Source: Saccharicrinis sp963667815 (GTDB lineage Bacteria; Bacteroidota; Bacteroidia; Bacteroidales; Marinilabiliaceae). Taken from it: DNA of 64,000 bases. A program made the translations under genes and the position numbers. The stretch's first letter is position 1. Every line of letters begins with the position of its first letter. The notes below the pieces were generated by a model that saw only the letters and a list, made by a program, of their open reading frames with translations, did not search any database and was not told the DNA's origin. Below, piece after piece: positions 56,536 through 63,420 of this stretch. The stretch is taken from NCBI GenBank assembly GCA_963667815.1, contig OY764021.1; one strand, 5' to 3'.

Positions 56536-56724
56536 ATGCCACAACATATAGATATTCATAAAGAATTTGCTCGATTCATTAATGATAAAAAACTAGAACA
56601 AGCCGCTTATATTGTTTCACAAAAACTTGCTGAAGGGCATACTTGTTTGGATGTTGATATAAGGGGGATAAAAAGAAAAGTACAAAAAGAAAAAACGAAA
56701 AATCTTTTTAAATCAGTTAGTTAG
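56536..56724 (+). pseudogene. N-terminal fragment of a recD-like gene, cut by the prophage
   Basis: 62 codons, of which the first 40 or so (DIHKEFARFI, AYIVSQKLAEGHTCLDVD) resemble the N-terminus of Bacteroidota RecD (exodeoxyribonuclease V alpha). The reading frame then becomes Lys-rich (IKRKVQKEKTKN) and ends, where phage-like direct repeats begin. It most likely represents the host gene start joined to prophage left-end DNA near 56650-56675. The family match is from memory and the rest of the gene would lie beyond the prophage's right end, outside the window. Confidence 0.5.
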
Positions 56725-56757
56725 CTAATTTTTGGTGTTTTTTGAAAAGTACAAAAA
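56675..56757 (+). repeat. 14-base direct repeat GAAAAGTACAAAAA, two copies
   Basis: Copies at 56675-56688 and 56744-56757, identical. Their place at the inferred prophage end suggests transposase-binding sites like the L1-L3 sites of Mu. Confidence 0.6.
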
Positions 56758-56882
56758 CTGTAATCTCCCTTTAATTTTAGTTTAATAATTTAAATGTGAA
56801 ATAAGGTAATAGAGCCTATAACTTTAATTATACTGCCAATATAGCCCAAAACCTTTAATATATACGCCTTTTTAATGATATA

Positions 56883-56909
56883 AGCCTCCATTTGTGAGGC
56901 TTTTTTTAT
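56883..56909 (+). terminator. Intrinsic terminator insulating the prophage end
   Basis: AAGCCTC and GAGGCTT arms with a 7-base loop, then a T7 tract. It faces rightward, so it would stop transcription entering from the host recD promoter. Confidence 0.8.
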
Positions 56910-56970
56910 GCCCTTTTGTTTGCTGCACATGTAGTAGTGGAGTAGTGCTTAAAATTGCATAAAAAACAGC

Positions 56971-57004
56971 TTAGGTGGACATTTAGGTGGACATTTAGGT
57001 GGAC
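56971..57004. repeat. Tandem TTAGGTGGACAT, three units
   Basis: Two full units and one 10-base unit, flanked on both sides by AAAACAGCTTA-type sequence (56963 and 57006). Could be protein-binding sites; function not known. Confidence 0.75.
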
Positions 57005-57191
57005 AAAAACAGCTTAAAAATAGAAAATAGCACCATATATAAACCCTAAAAAAGGCAAAAAAAGCCATAAAAAACCACGATAGCACCATACCTATGACCT
57101 TAAAAATATAAGTATTTACCGTTGTATGGCACTGATAATTAGCGCATTATCAAAATAAGTATAATTTTACACTAATGAAAAGCTGTTCGTA

Positions 57192-57857
57192 CTACTTTGG
57201 ATTGTATACAAAACAGACTCTTTGTATTTCTATAATTTCAGATTTGTATACCTTGAATTTTGGGTAATTTGGACTTACACACCACAGTATTTCAGAGTTA
57301 TCTTCATCGTGCTGTATTCTTTTTATCATTCTGTCGTCCCTGGTAATAATAAGATATATTCGTTCAGTATTGAGTGTCTCCCAATTATCTATTTTTCGTA
57401 CTCCAATAATGGCCGATGAAGAAACTTCCGGTTCCATGCTCATCCCTGTTACTGGAAAAATGTTTTCAGCAATATCAGCTCCTGGTAATCCAACAACATA
57501 ACCGGCAGGTTTAACTTTACCTTTTATATCTGTTAATGAATGTCCGGCAGATACAGGTAGATCCCAAAAAGGGACTCCCTTTTCCTCTTTTGATTTTGTA
57601 ATATAACTTATAATACTACGCTCTCTTAGAGTATTTATCTCTTCATGGGTACTTTTTAACACATTACCTTCTCCTGAAAGAAGCCAAGAGGGATTAATTA
57701 GTAAACATTTTGTGTATATAAGTTCTGCATCAAAAGTATTTCGCTTTTTCCAGTTTGATAGCGTTTGCTTTGTAATACCTAAATGATCAGCAAATTCACT
57801 GTCTTTTTCGAAATTTAAATGTTTTTGTATTTCATTTAACATCAAGGCTTTATTCAT
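57192..57857 (-). CDS. Phage repressor: HTH plus S24 (LexA-like) autoprotease
   Basis: 221 aa. N-terminal XRE-type HTH (about 5-60, FADHLGITKQTLSNWKKRN). Linker with an Ala104-Gly105 cleavage-like site (PVSAGHS). C-terminal S24 peptidase: nucleophile Ser140 in VTGMSMEP and general-base Lys179 in DDRMIKRI. This is the CI layout: it keeps lysogeny and is inactivated by RecA-stimulated self-cleavage. It is transcribed leftward, divergent from the Cro-like gene, with palindromic sites between them. Confidence 0.9.
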   Translation of the reverse strand: MNKALMLNEIQKHLNFEKDSEFADHLGITKQTLSNWKKRNTFDAELIYTKCLLINPSWLLSGEGNVLKSTHEEINTLRERSIISYITKSKEEKGVPFWDLPVSAGHSLTDIKGKVKPAGYVVGLPGADIAENIFPVTGMSMEPEVSSSAIIGVRKIDNWETLNTERIYLIITRDDRMIKRIQHDEDNSEILWCVSPNYPKFKVYKSEIIEIQRVCFVYNPK

Positions 57858-57862
57858 AACAA

Positions 57863-57947
57863 GTAAACATTATGTGAATTTTATTCTGCTAAATATTTTG
57901 AAAGTAAACAGATTGTTTACATATTTGTATCTGTAAAACATTTACAG
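57863..57947. promoter_or_regulatory. Operator region of the lysogeny switch
   Basis: Two perfect 17-base palindromes with 7-3-7 architecture: GTAAACAGATTGTTTAC (57904-57920) and CTGTAAAACATTTACAG (57931-57947). A half-matching site (GTAAACATTATGTGAAT) begins at 57863. They sit between the repressor and the Cro-like gene, as expected for repressor/Cro binding. Confidence 0.75.
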
Positions 57948-57969
57948 GCTTTAAACTTAAATATAAAAT

Positions 57970-58170
57970 ATGGAACAAACAATCATAATGGTCGGGCACG
58001 GAAAGGTAAGTGAGATAGCGAAAGTATTTGGTTGTACAAACGGAATGGTAAGCCTTAGTCTTAGAGACAGAAGGAAAGGTGATTTAGCAAAAAAAATACG
58101 CCATGTGGCGTTAACACAGTTTGATGGAGTTGAAATGAAACCAGTAAAAAAAGATACAAACAATAAATAA
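57970..58170 (+). CDS. Cro-like HTH regulator
   Basis: 66 aa. An HTH is visible as VSEIAKVFGCTNGMVSLSLR (about 13-32), followed by a basic tail. Divergent to the repressor and first gene of the rightward early operon, so it probably acts as the Cro/Ner analogue. The ATG at 57970 is the natural start; an antisense frame over it is rejected. Confidence 0.7.
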   Translation: MEQTIIMVGHGKVSEIAKVFGCTNGMVSLSLRDRRKGDLAKKIRHVALTQFDGVEMKPVKKDTNNK

Positions 58171-58177
58171 GGCAATT

Positions 58178-58339
58178 ATGGTACTAAAGAAAGTAGTTTA
58201 TAAAAACGAAGAAATAAACGGCCTGTACACAAGTGTAAAAACCGTTTATGTATTAGGGATTTTAATCACAAAACGTGTGTTTGTTCATCCCGATCAAAAA
58301 AAAGCCAGAGACCTGAAAATATTTGAAGTTATTGGCTAA
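58178..58339 (+). CDS. Small phage protein, 53 aa
   Basis: ATG at 58178, TAA at 58337-58339, 7 bases after the Cro-like stop. Sequence is MVLKKVVYKNEEINGLYT..., beta-rich, basic, ending KKARDLKIFEVIG. No family recognised. Close spacing with the upstream gene supports it as an early phage gene. Confidence 0.6.
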   Translation: MVLKKVVYKNEEINGLYTSVKTVYVLGILITKRVFVHPDQKKARDLKIFEVIG

Positions 58340-58387
58340 TTCCATGAACTTCAAAATAAGTCGAACAATTCAAGTTAAAAAATAACA

Positions 58388-58636
58388 TTATTCATCAACT
58401 CGTTTATCAATATGTTTCTTGATATAATTGGATACTTTATTGGGGCGTTTCTTGTAGTAGAGGTTCACTATTGGCTGAAGAAAACCATATACAGACACAA
58501 CTGCTCCACTTGTGCAAAATGCAATAATAAGCCTACTATAAAATGTAGCATCTCCAAAAAAATAAAAAATGGGAATACAGCACAATAATGCTAAAAAAAG
58601 CCCAATAACAATCTGAGCAATATCAGATTTACTCAT
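58388..58636 (-). CDS. Small two-TM membrane protein in the prophage
   Basis: 82 aa with hydrophobic segments at about 7-28 and 34-54 and a basic C-terminal tail (KKRPNKVSNYIKKHIDKR). It is on the minus strand, against the early phage operon, as often seen for lysogenic conversion or superinfection-exclusion genes. Function unknown; no family recognised. Confidence 0.6.
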   Translation of the reverse strand: MSKSDIAQIVIGLFLALLCCIPIFYFFGDATFYSRLIIAFCTSGAVVSVYGFLQPIVNLYYKKRPNKVSNYIKKHIDKRVDE

Positions 58637-58691
58637 AATGAATCAATTTTAATGTTTAATAAAAAGTTTTAGTACACCAAAGTTAAACATT

Positions 58692-58709
58692 CCCGCCAAT
58701 AACGGCGGG
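58692..58709. other. Perfect hairpin upstream of the tRNA-like element
   Basis: CCCGCC (58692-58697), loop AATAAC, GGCGGG (58704-58709). No T-run. Confidence 0.7.
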
Positions 58710-58714
58710 TAAAT

Positions 58715-58762
58715 CTCCCGGACGGTCATTTGAAGTGGTTCGACTCCACTTCCGGGAGCACC
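58715..58762 (+). ncRNA. tRNA minihelix-like structure (acceptor stem plus T-arm)
   Basis: CTCCCGGA (58715-58722) pairs with TCCGGGAG (58751-58758). Directly 5' of the second strand lies a T-arm: AGTGG (58734-58738), loop TTCGACT (58739-58745), CCACT (58746-58750). The loop fits the tRNA T-loop consensus TTCRANY, and the 7-base acceptor plus 5-base T-stem stack as in tRNA. Only 11 bases replace the D- and anticodon arms. The 3' tail reads CACC rather than CCA. It is 20 bases before the muA ATG. It may be a tRNA mimic, a tRNA-derived remnant or a coincidental hairpin; expression is unproven. Confidence 0.5.
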
Positions 58763-58781
58763 TAAAAACACGCATTTTAAT

Positions 58782-60833
58782 ATGGAATATTATAACGACA
58801 TATTGTGCATGCCTGCACACGATTATTATCACGTTTACAGTGATGGTCCGGGTAAAGGCAAAGTGATTGAAAAGCACTTTGTTAGTTATGCGTCTTATCA
58901 AAAACAAGCGTATAGGAGAATTATCAATATTGTACGTTCTGGTAAAGGTGAAGGAAACTATGCTTTAATTGCATTTGATAGTATACCACCTAAGTACCAG
59001 GATAAAATAAGGACAAAACTTGGTGATGTTGAAAAGCTTGCTAAAGTTAATGAAAGGTTTGTTGATAAGGTTACAAAAGATTATGCTGCTGTAGCATATT
59101 TTACAGACTATCGTTACCCTGATGGATCGGCTATTTCAACCGACAATGTTGATAACATTAAACTTTGGAGTAATAATGCATCTATTTTAAATACCATTTC
59201 AAAGGATTTTAAAGCACATGTAAAAGCACGTACACGATTAGGGAAAAGGCCTCTTAAAACAAAATTCTTTACTGAAAGAGTTGAGACTCTAAAATCGGAA
59301 GAGTTAATGGCTCGATACCCTCACAATTTACCACTAAACTACCGACGGTTACAGGATAAATATGAGGCATATGTACATAAAGATGGTGGTTATCACACTT
59401 TAATTAAACAATACAAAGGACAAAAAAACAACCTTAAGATTAAAGATAACCTATTACAACTATTGGCCTACATAGCAGCCTTACCTACACGTCCGTATAA
59501 TACTAAAGTTAACGAGTATTATATGCAGTTTATGCGAGGAGAACGTGATATTGTTGATAAAAACACTGGTGAGGTATTTAATCCAGAAGATTACCTTGAT
59601 AAAAACGGTGAAATTGTTGATTTAACCGAAGGCGCAATATGGAATCGCTTAAACAATCCGGCATTACAGGCTAAACTTGATAAAAAACGTATGGGGACTA
59701 AAGATTTTAATGATACTCATAGACCACACCGTCACCGTCATGCACCTGAATATTCATTTAGTAAAATATCAATGGATGACCGTGATTTAATATGGAAAGA
59801 TAAAGTAACCGGTAAACGCGTTAAAGCTTATTATGCTTATGATGTTACAAGTGGTTGCCGTATTGGATCTGCTTACAGTATGGATAAAGACGAATCATTA
59901 TTCCTTGATTGTATGCGTGATATGTTTGTATTTATTGATCGACATGGTTTTGGTATACCTATGGAGGTTGAGGTTGAAAATCATCTTGTTAATAAGTTCT
60001 TTGGAGATTTAGAAATGATGTTCCCTTACCTGACTATTTGTGCACCTGGAAACTCTCAGCAAAAAAGAGCGGAGCATTTTAACCGTTTTGTAAAGTATCA
60101 GGTTGAAAAAAACAACCATCCGGGAGTTGGACGTTGGTGGTTAAAATCAAAATACAACCGTGTCTCTGTTGATAAGGTTGATGATCAGTTTAAGCAGAAA
60201 ATGAAAACTGCTGAAAAGATGATTGTTGATGATATTCAGGATACATTGGAATATAACAACTCCTTGCATCCTAACCAAAAGCTTTATCCGGGAATGACAC
60301 GCATGGATGTATTGGTAAGCAATTTGAATCCTTCTTTACCTCGTTTAAACAAGGCCCATATTTACCGATATATTGGATTTGAAACCGAAACAAGTATTGT
60401 TCGCAATCAATATGTATCCTGTCAATATGCAAAATATCAATTGCCACACCCAAATGTTTTAGCGCAATTAAAGGCAAACAATCGCAATGTTACAGCTTAT
60501 TGGGTGCCTGATAATGATGGAACTATTAATGAAGTGTATTTGTACCAGGAGGGTAATTATATATGTACCTGTAATAAGCTTGAATCATATAACGAAGCTG
60601 TAGCAGAAAGAACCGAAGCGGATAATGCTGCTAAGTTGGCTCAGGATAAATATGTAAGTCAGTTTGATAAATTTATCAAGGATGGCATCGCCGATTTTCC
60701 TAAACTGGATATAATAAAACCACAACAAACAGAATTTTCAGAACCTGAAATAATAGAAGAAAAACAGCCCGAACCTGTAGAGGAAGGGGCTGCAATAGAT
60801 TATTCACAAAAAGCTTACGACGACTTTTTTTAA
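58782..60833 (+). CDS. Mu-like transposase A subunit (DDE family)
   Basis: 683 aa, near the size of MuA. The N-terminal half has DNA-binding helices. The catalytic core lies at about 325-460: ISMDDRDLIWKD (probable first Asp, 332/333), YYAYDVTSGCRIG, EVEVENHL (second acidic position appears as Glu399 rather than Asp), and QQKRAEHFNRFVK with Glu431 as the third. A C-terminal acidic tail (about 650-683, EPVEEGAAID) may contact MuB. It performs strand transfer for replicative transposition. It is followed by muB 10 bases later. Confidence 0.9.
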   Translation: MEYYNDILCMPAHDYYHVYSDGPGKGKVIEKHFVSYASYQKQAYRRIINIVRSGKGEGNYALIAFDSIPPKYQDKIRTKLGDVEKLAKVNERFVDKVTKDYAAVAYFTDYRYPDGSAISTDNVDNIKLWSNNASILNTISKDFKAHVKARTRLGKRPLKTKFFTERVETLKSEELMARYPHNLPLNYRRLQDKYEAYVHKDGGYHTLIKQYKGQKNNLKIKDNLLQLLAYIAALPTRPYNTKVNEYYMQFMRGERDIVDKNTGEVFNPEDYLDKNGEIVDLTEGAIWNRLNNPALQAKLDKKRMGTKDFNDTHRPHRHRHAPEYSFSKISMDDRDLIWKDKVTGKRVKAYYAYDVTSGCRIGSAYSMDKDESLFLDCMRDMFVFIDRHGFGIPMEVEVENHLVNKFFGDLEMMFPYLTICAPGNSQQKRAEHFNRFVKYQVEKNNHPGVGRWWLKSKYNRVSVDKVDDQFKQKMKTAEKMIVDDIQDTLEYNNSLHPNQKLYPGMTRMDVLVSNLNPSLPRLNKAHIYRYIGFETETSIVRNQYVSCQYAKYQLPHPNVLAQLKANNRNVTAYWVPDNDGTINEVYLYQEGNYICTCNKLESYNEAVAERTEADNAAKLAQDKYVSQFDKFIKDGIADFPKLDIIKPQQTEFSEPEIIEEKQPEPVEEGAAIDYSQKAYDDFF

Positions 60834-60843
60834 ATGAATTATC

Positions 60844-61731
60844 ATGGTAACAAAAGTATTTAAACAACATGTAATTAGCAAGCTTAAAGAGCTTGAGGCA
60901 AATTCAGGATTAAGTTCCGCACGTTTTGCTGTTAAAATAGGTATAAACCAGGCACAGTGGTCCAGGTTGAAAAAAGGTGATTTAGATGGTGTATTAGCAG
61001 ATAGTAGATATATTACTATTGCTCGTGAAAACGACATTGTTATGGGTGACTCTTTTGAATGGAAAACCGCCAAAACACCGGCTTTTAAATATATCTATTC
61101 AATGATTGAAATTTGCCAACGTGAAAGCATTAGTGTTATGTTGGTGGATTTAGCCGATATCGGTAAAACACATACGGCAAAATACTATGCAAGAAACAAT
61201 CGTAACGCTGTTTACATGGATTGTTCTCAAGTAAAAACAAAGCAGCTCTTTGTTCGTGAAATTGCCCGACAATTTGGAGTGACTCATACAGGACGGTATG
61301 CAGATGTTTACAGGGACTTAGTGTTTTTTATCAATACCATTGAAAACCCCATAGTTATTGTTGATGAAGCCGGGGATTTAAAGTACGATGCCTTTTTAGA
61401 GTTAAAGGCGTTATGGAATGCAACTGAAGGCCGTGCGGGCTGGATCATGATGGGAGCTGATGGTCTTAAGGCTAAAATGAGTAGAGCTATAAACTGTCAA
61501 AAAGTAGGATACACAGAGATATTTAGAAGATACGGTAGCGATTATCGCAGGGTGTCACCTCAAGGACGTGAGGACTTAATTGCTTTCAAACGTGAACAGG
61601 CTGCAATGGTAGCAAAAGCAAATGCTCCTGAAGGAGTAGATATTCAAAAACTTTTAAATAAGAGCCAAAACTCTCTCACTAACGTGTACAACGCTATACG
61701 TGTAATGAACTTGACAAACAAACGAGCTTAA
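60844..61731 (+). CDS. Mu-like transposition ATPase B (AAA)
   Basis: 295 aa. N-terminal HTH (about 24-45, SARFAVKIGINQAQWSRLKK) as in MuB, then an AAA ATPase core: Walker A-like DLADIGKT (102-109), in which the first Gly/Ala of the P-loop is Asp, and Walker B IVIVDEAGD (Asp174/Glu175). It binds target DNA with ATP and stimulates MuA. The C-terminal helical part is as expected. Its stop overlaps the next start by 1 base (TAATG). Confidence 0.87.
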   Translation: MVTKVFKQHVISKLKELEANSGLSSARFAVKIGINQAQWSRLKKGDLDGVLADSRYITIARENDIVMGDSFEWKTAKTPAFKYIYSMIEICQRESISVMLVDLADIGKTHTAKYYARNNRNAVYMDCSQVKTKQLFVREIARQFGVTHTGRYADVYRDLVFFINTIENPIVIVDEAGDLKYDAFLELKALWNATEGRAGWIMMGADGLKAKMSRAINCQKVGYTEIFRRYGSDYRRVSPQGREDLIAFKREQAAMVAKANAPEGVDIQKLLNKSQNSLTNVYNAIRVMNLTNKRA

Positions 61732-62405
61732 TGAACAACGAGACCAGGAACAAGAGAAAACGAAGAGTAAAAAAACCAACAAATGGAGGTATAGCATGGA
61801 GTATTTACAATGTTTTAAAAGCCGAATTTGAGGGTATACAATTAAAAGGAAAATGGAGAGATGCTATAGGTTCACCTGAACTTGCCCATAGTTGGATTAT
61901 TTGGGGACAAAGCTCAAGTGGAAAAACAACATTTAATATGCAATTAGCAGAACATTTAAGCCAGTTTGAAAGGGTTGTTTATAATAGTATGGAAGAGGGA
62001 CTAAGTGCAAGTATAAAAGCCGCTTTTAATAGAGCCGGATTAAACGAAAAGAACGACATGATATTGGTTCAGGAGACTATGGCGGATTTAACCAAAAGAT
62101 TAGAAAAGCCCAAAAGTCCAAATATTGTATTTATCGATTCTGTGAGATACACAAAAATGAAATGGGCAGACTATCAAAAATTTTGTGCTCGTTTTCCTGA
62201 TAAAATACTCATTTGGGTAAGTCATGCAAAAGGGAAAGAACCTAAAGGTGCATTAGCTGAAGATATTCGATATGATGCATTTGTAAAAATATATGTTGAA
62301 GGATACAGGGCTTTTGTTAGCTCCAGATATACTGAAGGAGGAGAATCAACTATAGATATATGGAAAAATGGAGCAATTGAATATTGGGGAGAATCACTTA
62401 ACTAA
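61731..62405 (+). CDS. RecA-fold ATPase (AAA_25/RadA-like), phage early gene
   Basis: 224 aa. Walker A GQSSSGKTT (59-67), Walker B NIVFIDSVRYT, and a LIWVSHAKG stretch that fits the sensor region of RecA/DnaB-like ATPases. The front has a basic start (NKRKRRVKKP). Translationally coupled to muB by a 1-base overlap. It may assist replication or recombination of phage DNA; the exact role is unknown. Confidence 0.75.
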   Translation: MNNETRNKRKRRVKKPTNGGIAWSIYNVLKAEFEGIQLKGKWRDAIGSPELAHSWIIWGQSSSGKTTFNMQLAEHLSQFERVVYNSMEEGLSASIKAAFNRAGLNEKNDMILVQETMADLTKRLEKPKSPNIVFIDSVRYTKMKWADYQKFCARFPDKILIWVSHAKGKEPKGALAEDIRYDAFVKIYVEGYRAFVSSRYTEGGESTIDIWKNGAIEYWGESLN

Positions 62406-62413
62406 TTATTGAA

Positions 62414-62881
62414 ATGACTACAAAAAATATAAATACTCACGCTAAATTCTATGTCCTGTTAAAACAAATGGGCATATCAACTGAAGATAAAAGAGACTTT
62501 ATTATCGATTATACTGATGGCGTTACTGATAGCCTGACTGAATTATGGGAAAAATATCCTGCCTTCTATACAGAGATGATACGACATATGGAGGCATCGG
62601 TTAAGCAAATTAAAGCGAACCATAACAGTGACGAATTGCACAAACTTCGCAGACAAGTATTTGGAGCTGTTGGGGGTTGGTTAAAACTAGTTGGCAGAAA
62701 AGGAAATAGTGAATTGATAAAATCTATTGCTTGCCGCTCAGCGTCAAAGGATAATTTTAACAAATTAACTAAAGAGGAACTAAGAAAAGTATCTTTTACT
62801 TTCTCAAAAGCTCAAAAAGTTTGGAAAAATGGCAACCAGGAGATGACAAGATTATTAAACGAACAGATAGGTGTAAATTAA
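62414..62881 (+). CDS. Phage early protein, possibly Mu gp16-like
   Basis: 155 aa, helical and basic. The order KLRRQVFGAVGGWLKLVG then CRSASKDNFNKLTKEELRKVSFTFSKAQKVW recalls the DUF1018/gp16-like proteins of Mu-type phages, which have a similar place in the early operon. The match is weak and not certain. Eight bases separate it from the RecA-fold gene. Confidence 0.5.
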   Translation: MTTKNINTHAKFYVLLKQMGISTEDKRDFIIDYTDGVTDSLTELWEKYPAFYTEMIRHMEASVKQIKANHNSDELHKLRRQVFGAVGGWLKLVGRKGNSELIKSIACRSASKDNFNKLTKEELRKVSFTFSKAQKVWKNGNQEMTRLLNEQIGVN

Positions 62882-62888
62882 TATCATC

Positions 62889-63134
62889 ATGAGTATTTAC
62901 GAAAAAAAAGAAAAATCGCAACTCCAATTAATGCAGGAACAATTGAAACGAATAAATAAACGGTTGATAGCATTAAACAAAAAGCTTTTAAAAGAACAAG
63001 ATATGAATTTAGCTGTAGAGCTAGTCCGCTTACGCTCTAACCTTTTATATAAACAGGAAGCATTAAAAAACAGACTGTCGGGTTCTACAAAGGGTAAAGA
63101 TGTAATGAATTATAGTATAACGATTGTACAATGA
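62889..63134 (+). CDS. Small coiled-coil phage protein, 81 aa
   Basis: MSIYEKKEKSQLQLMQEQ..., strongly charged with heptads of Leu/Ile (LKRINKRLIALNKKLL). Seven bases after the previous stop and overlapping the next gene by 4 bases (ATGA). No family recognised. Confidence 0.6.
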   Translation: MSIYEKKEKSQLQLMQEQLKRINKRLIALNKKLLKEQDMNLAVELVRLRSNLLYKQEALKNRLSGSTKGKDVMNYSITIVQ

Positions 63135-63382
63135 CAAATGAAGAAAGACTAAACGCACAGGCGGCTGTAGTAGCAAAATCATGGAGAGATGTATTAGAGT
63201 CCTTTGGTGTAAAAAACATCAAGAATGTATCCTTTAATGGCTCATACTTTAATATTGACTTTGCTTCAAAAACATCAGCAATGAAAGCATTAGAATGTAG
63301 TTTGCTTTCAGATTATCAATACGACCTAATAGATAAGATGTTTAAATATCGACATCGATTAGTGGGTGCAGCAAAAGGTTAA
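63131..63382 (+). CDS. Small phage protein, 83 aa
   Basis: Starts in a 4-base overlap with the upstream gene. Contains VAKSWRDVLESFGVKNI then IDFASKTSAMKALECSL, an alpha/beta pattern. No family recognised; the tight coupling supports it. Confidence 0.6.
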   Translation: MTNEERLNAQAAVVAKSWRDVLESFGVKNIKNVSFNGSYFNIDFASKTSAMKALECSLLSDYQYDLIDKMFKYRHRLVGAAKG

Positions 63383-63420
63383 TAACAAGAATTAAAATCA
63401 ATTTAAACATTATAAAGAAC

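Larger units (their letters stand above)
56653..57191. other. Probable prophage left end: non-coding, repeat-bearing
   Basis: Between the recD-like fragment and the repressor gene. It has the 14-base direct repeat pair, a plus-oriented terminator, a 12-base tandem triplet, and ATAGCACCATA twice (near 57027 and 57081). A possible 5'-TG phage terminus is TGTTGATATAAGG at 56652-56664. The exact end cannot be set without the right junction. Confidence 0.5.

Noticed and set aside
58715..58762. A complete tRNA gene
   Set aside because: D-arm and anticodon arm are missing; only 11 bases lie between the acceptor 5' strand and the T-arm, so it was kept only as a minihelix-like element.
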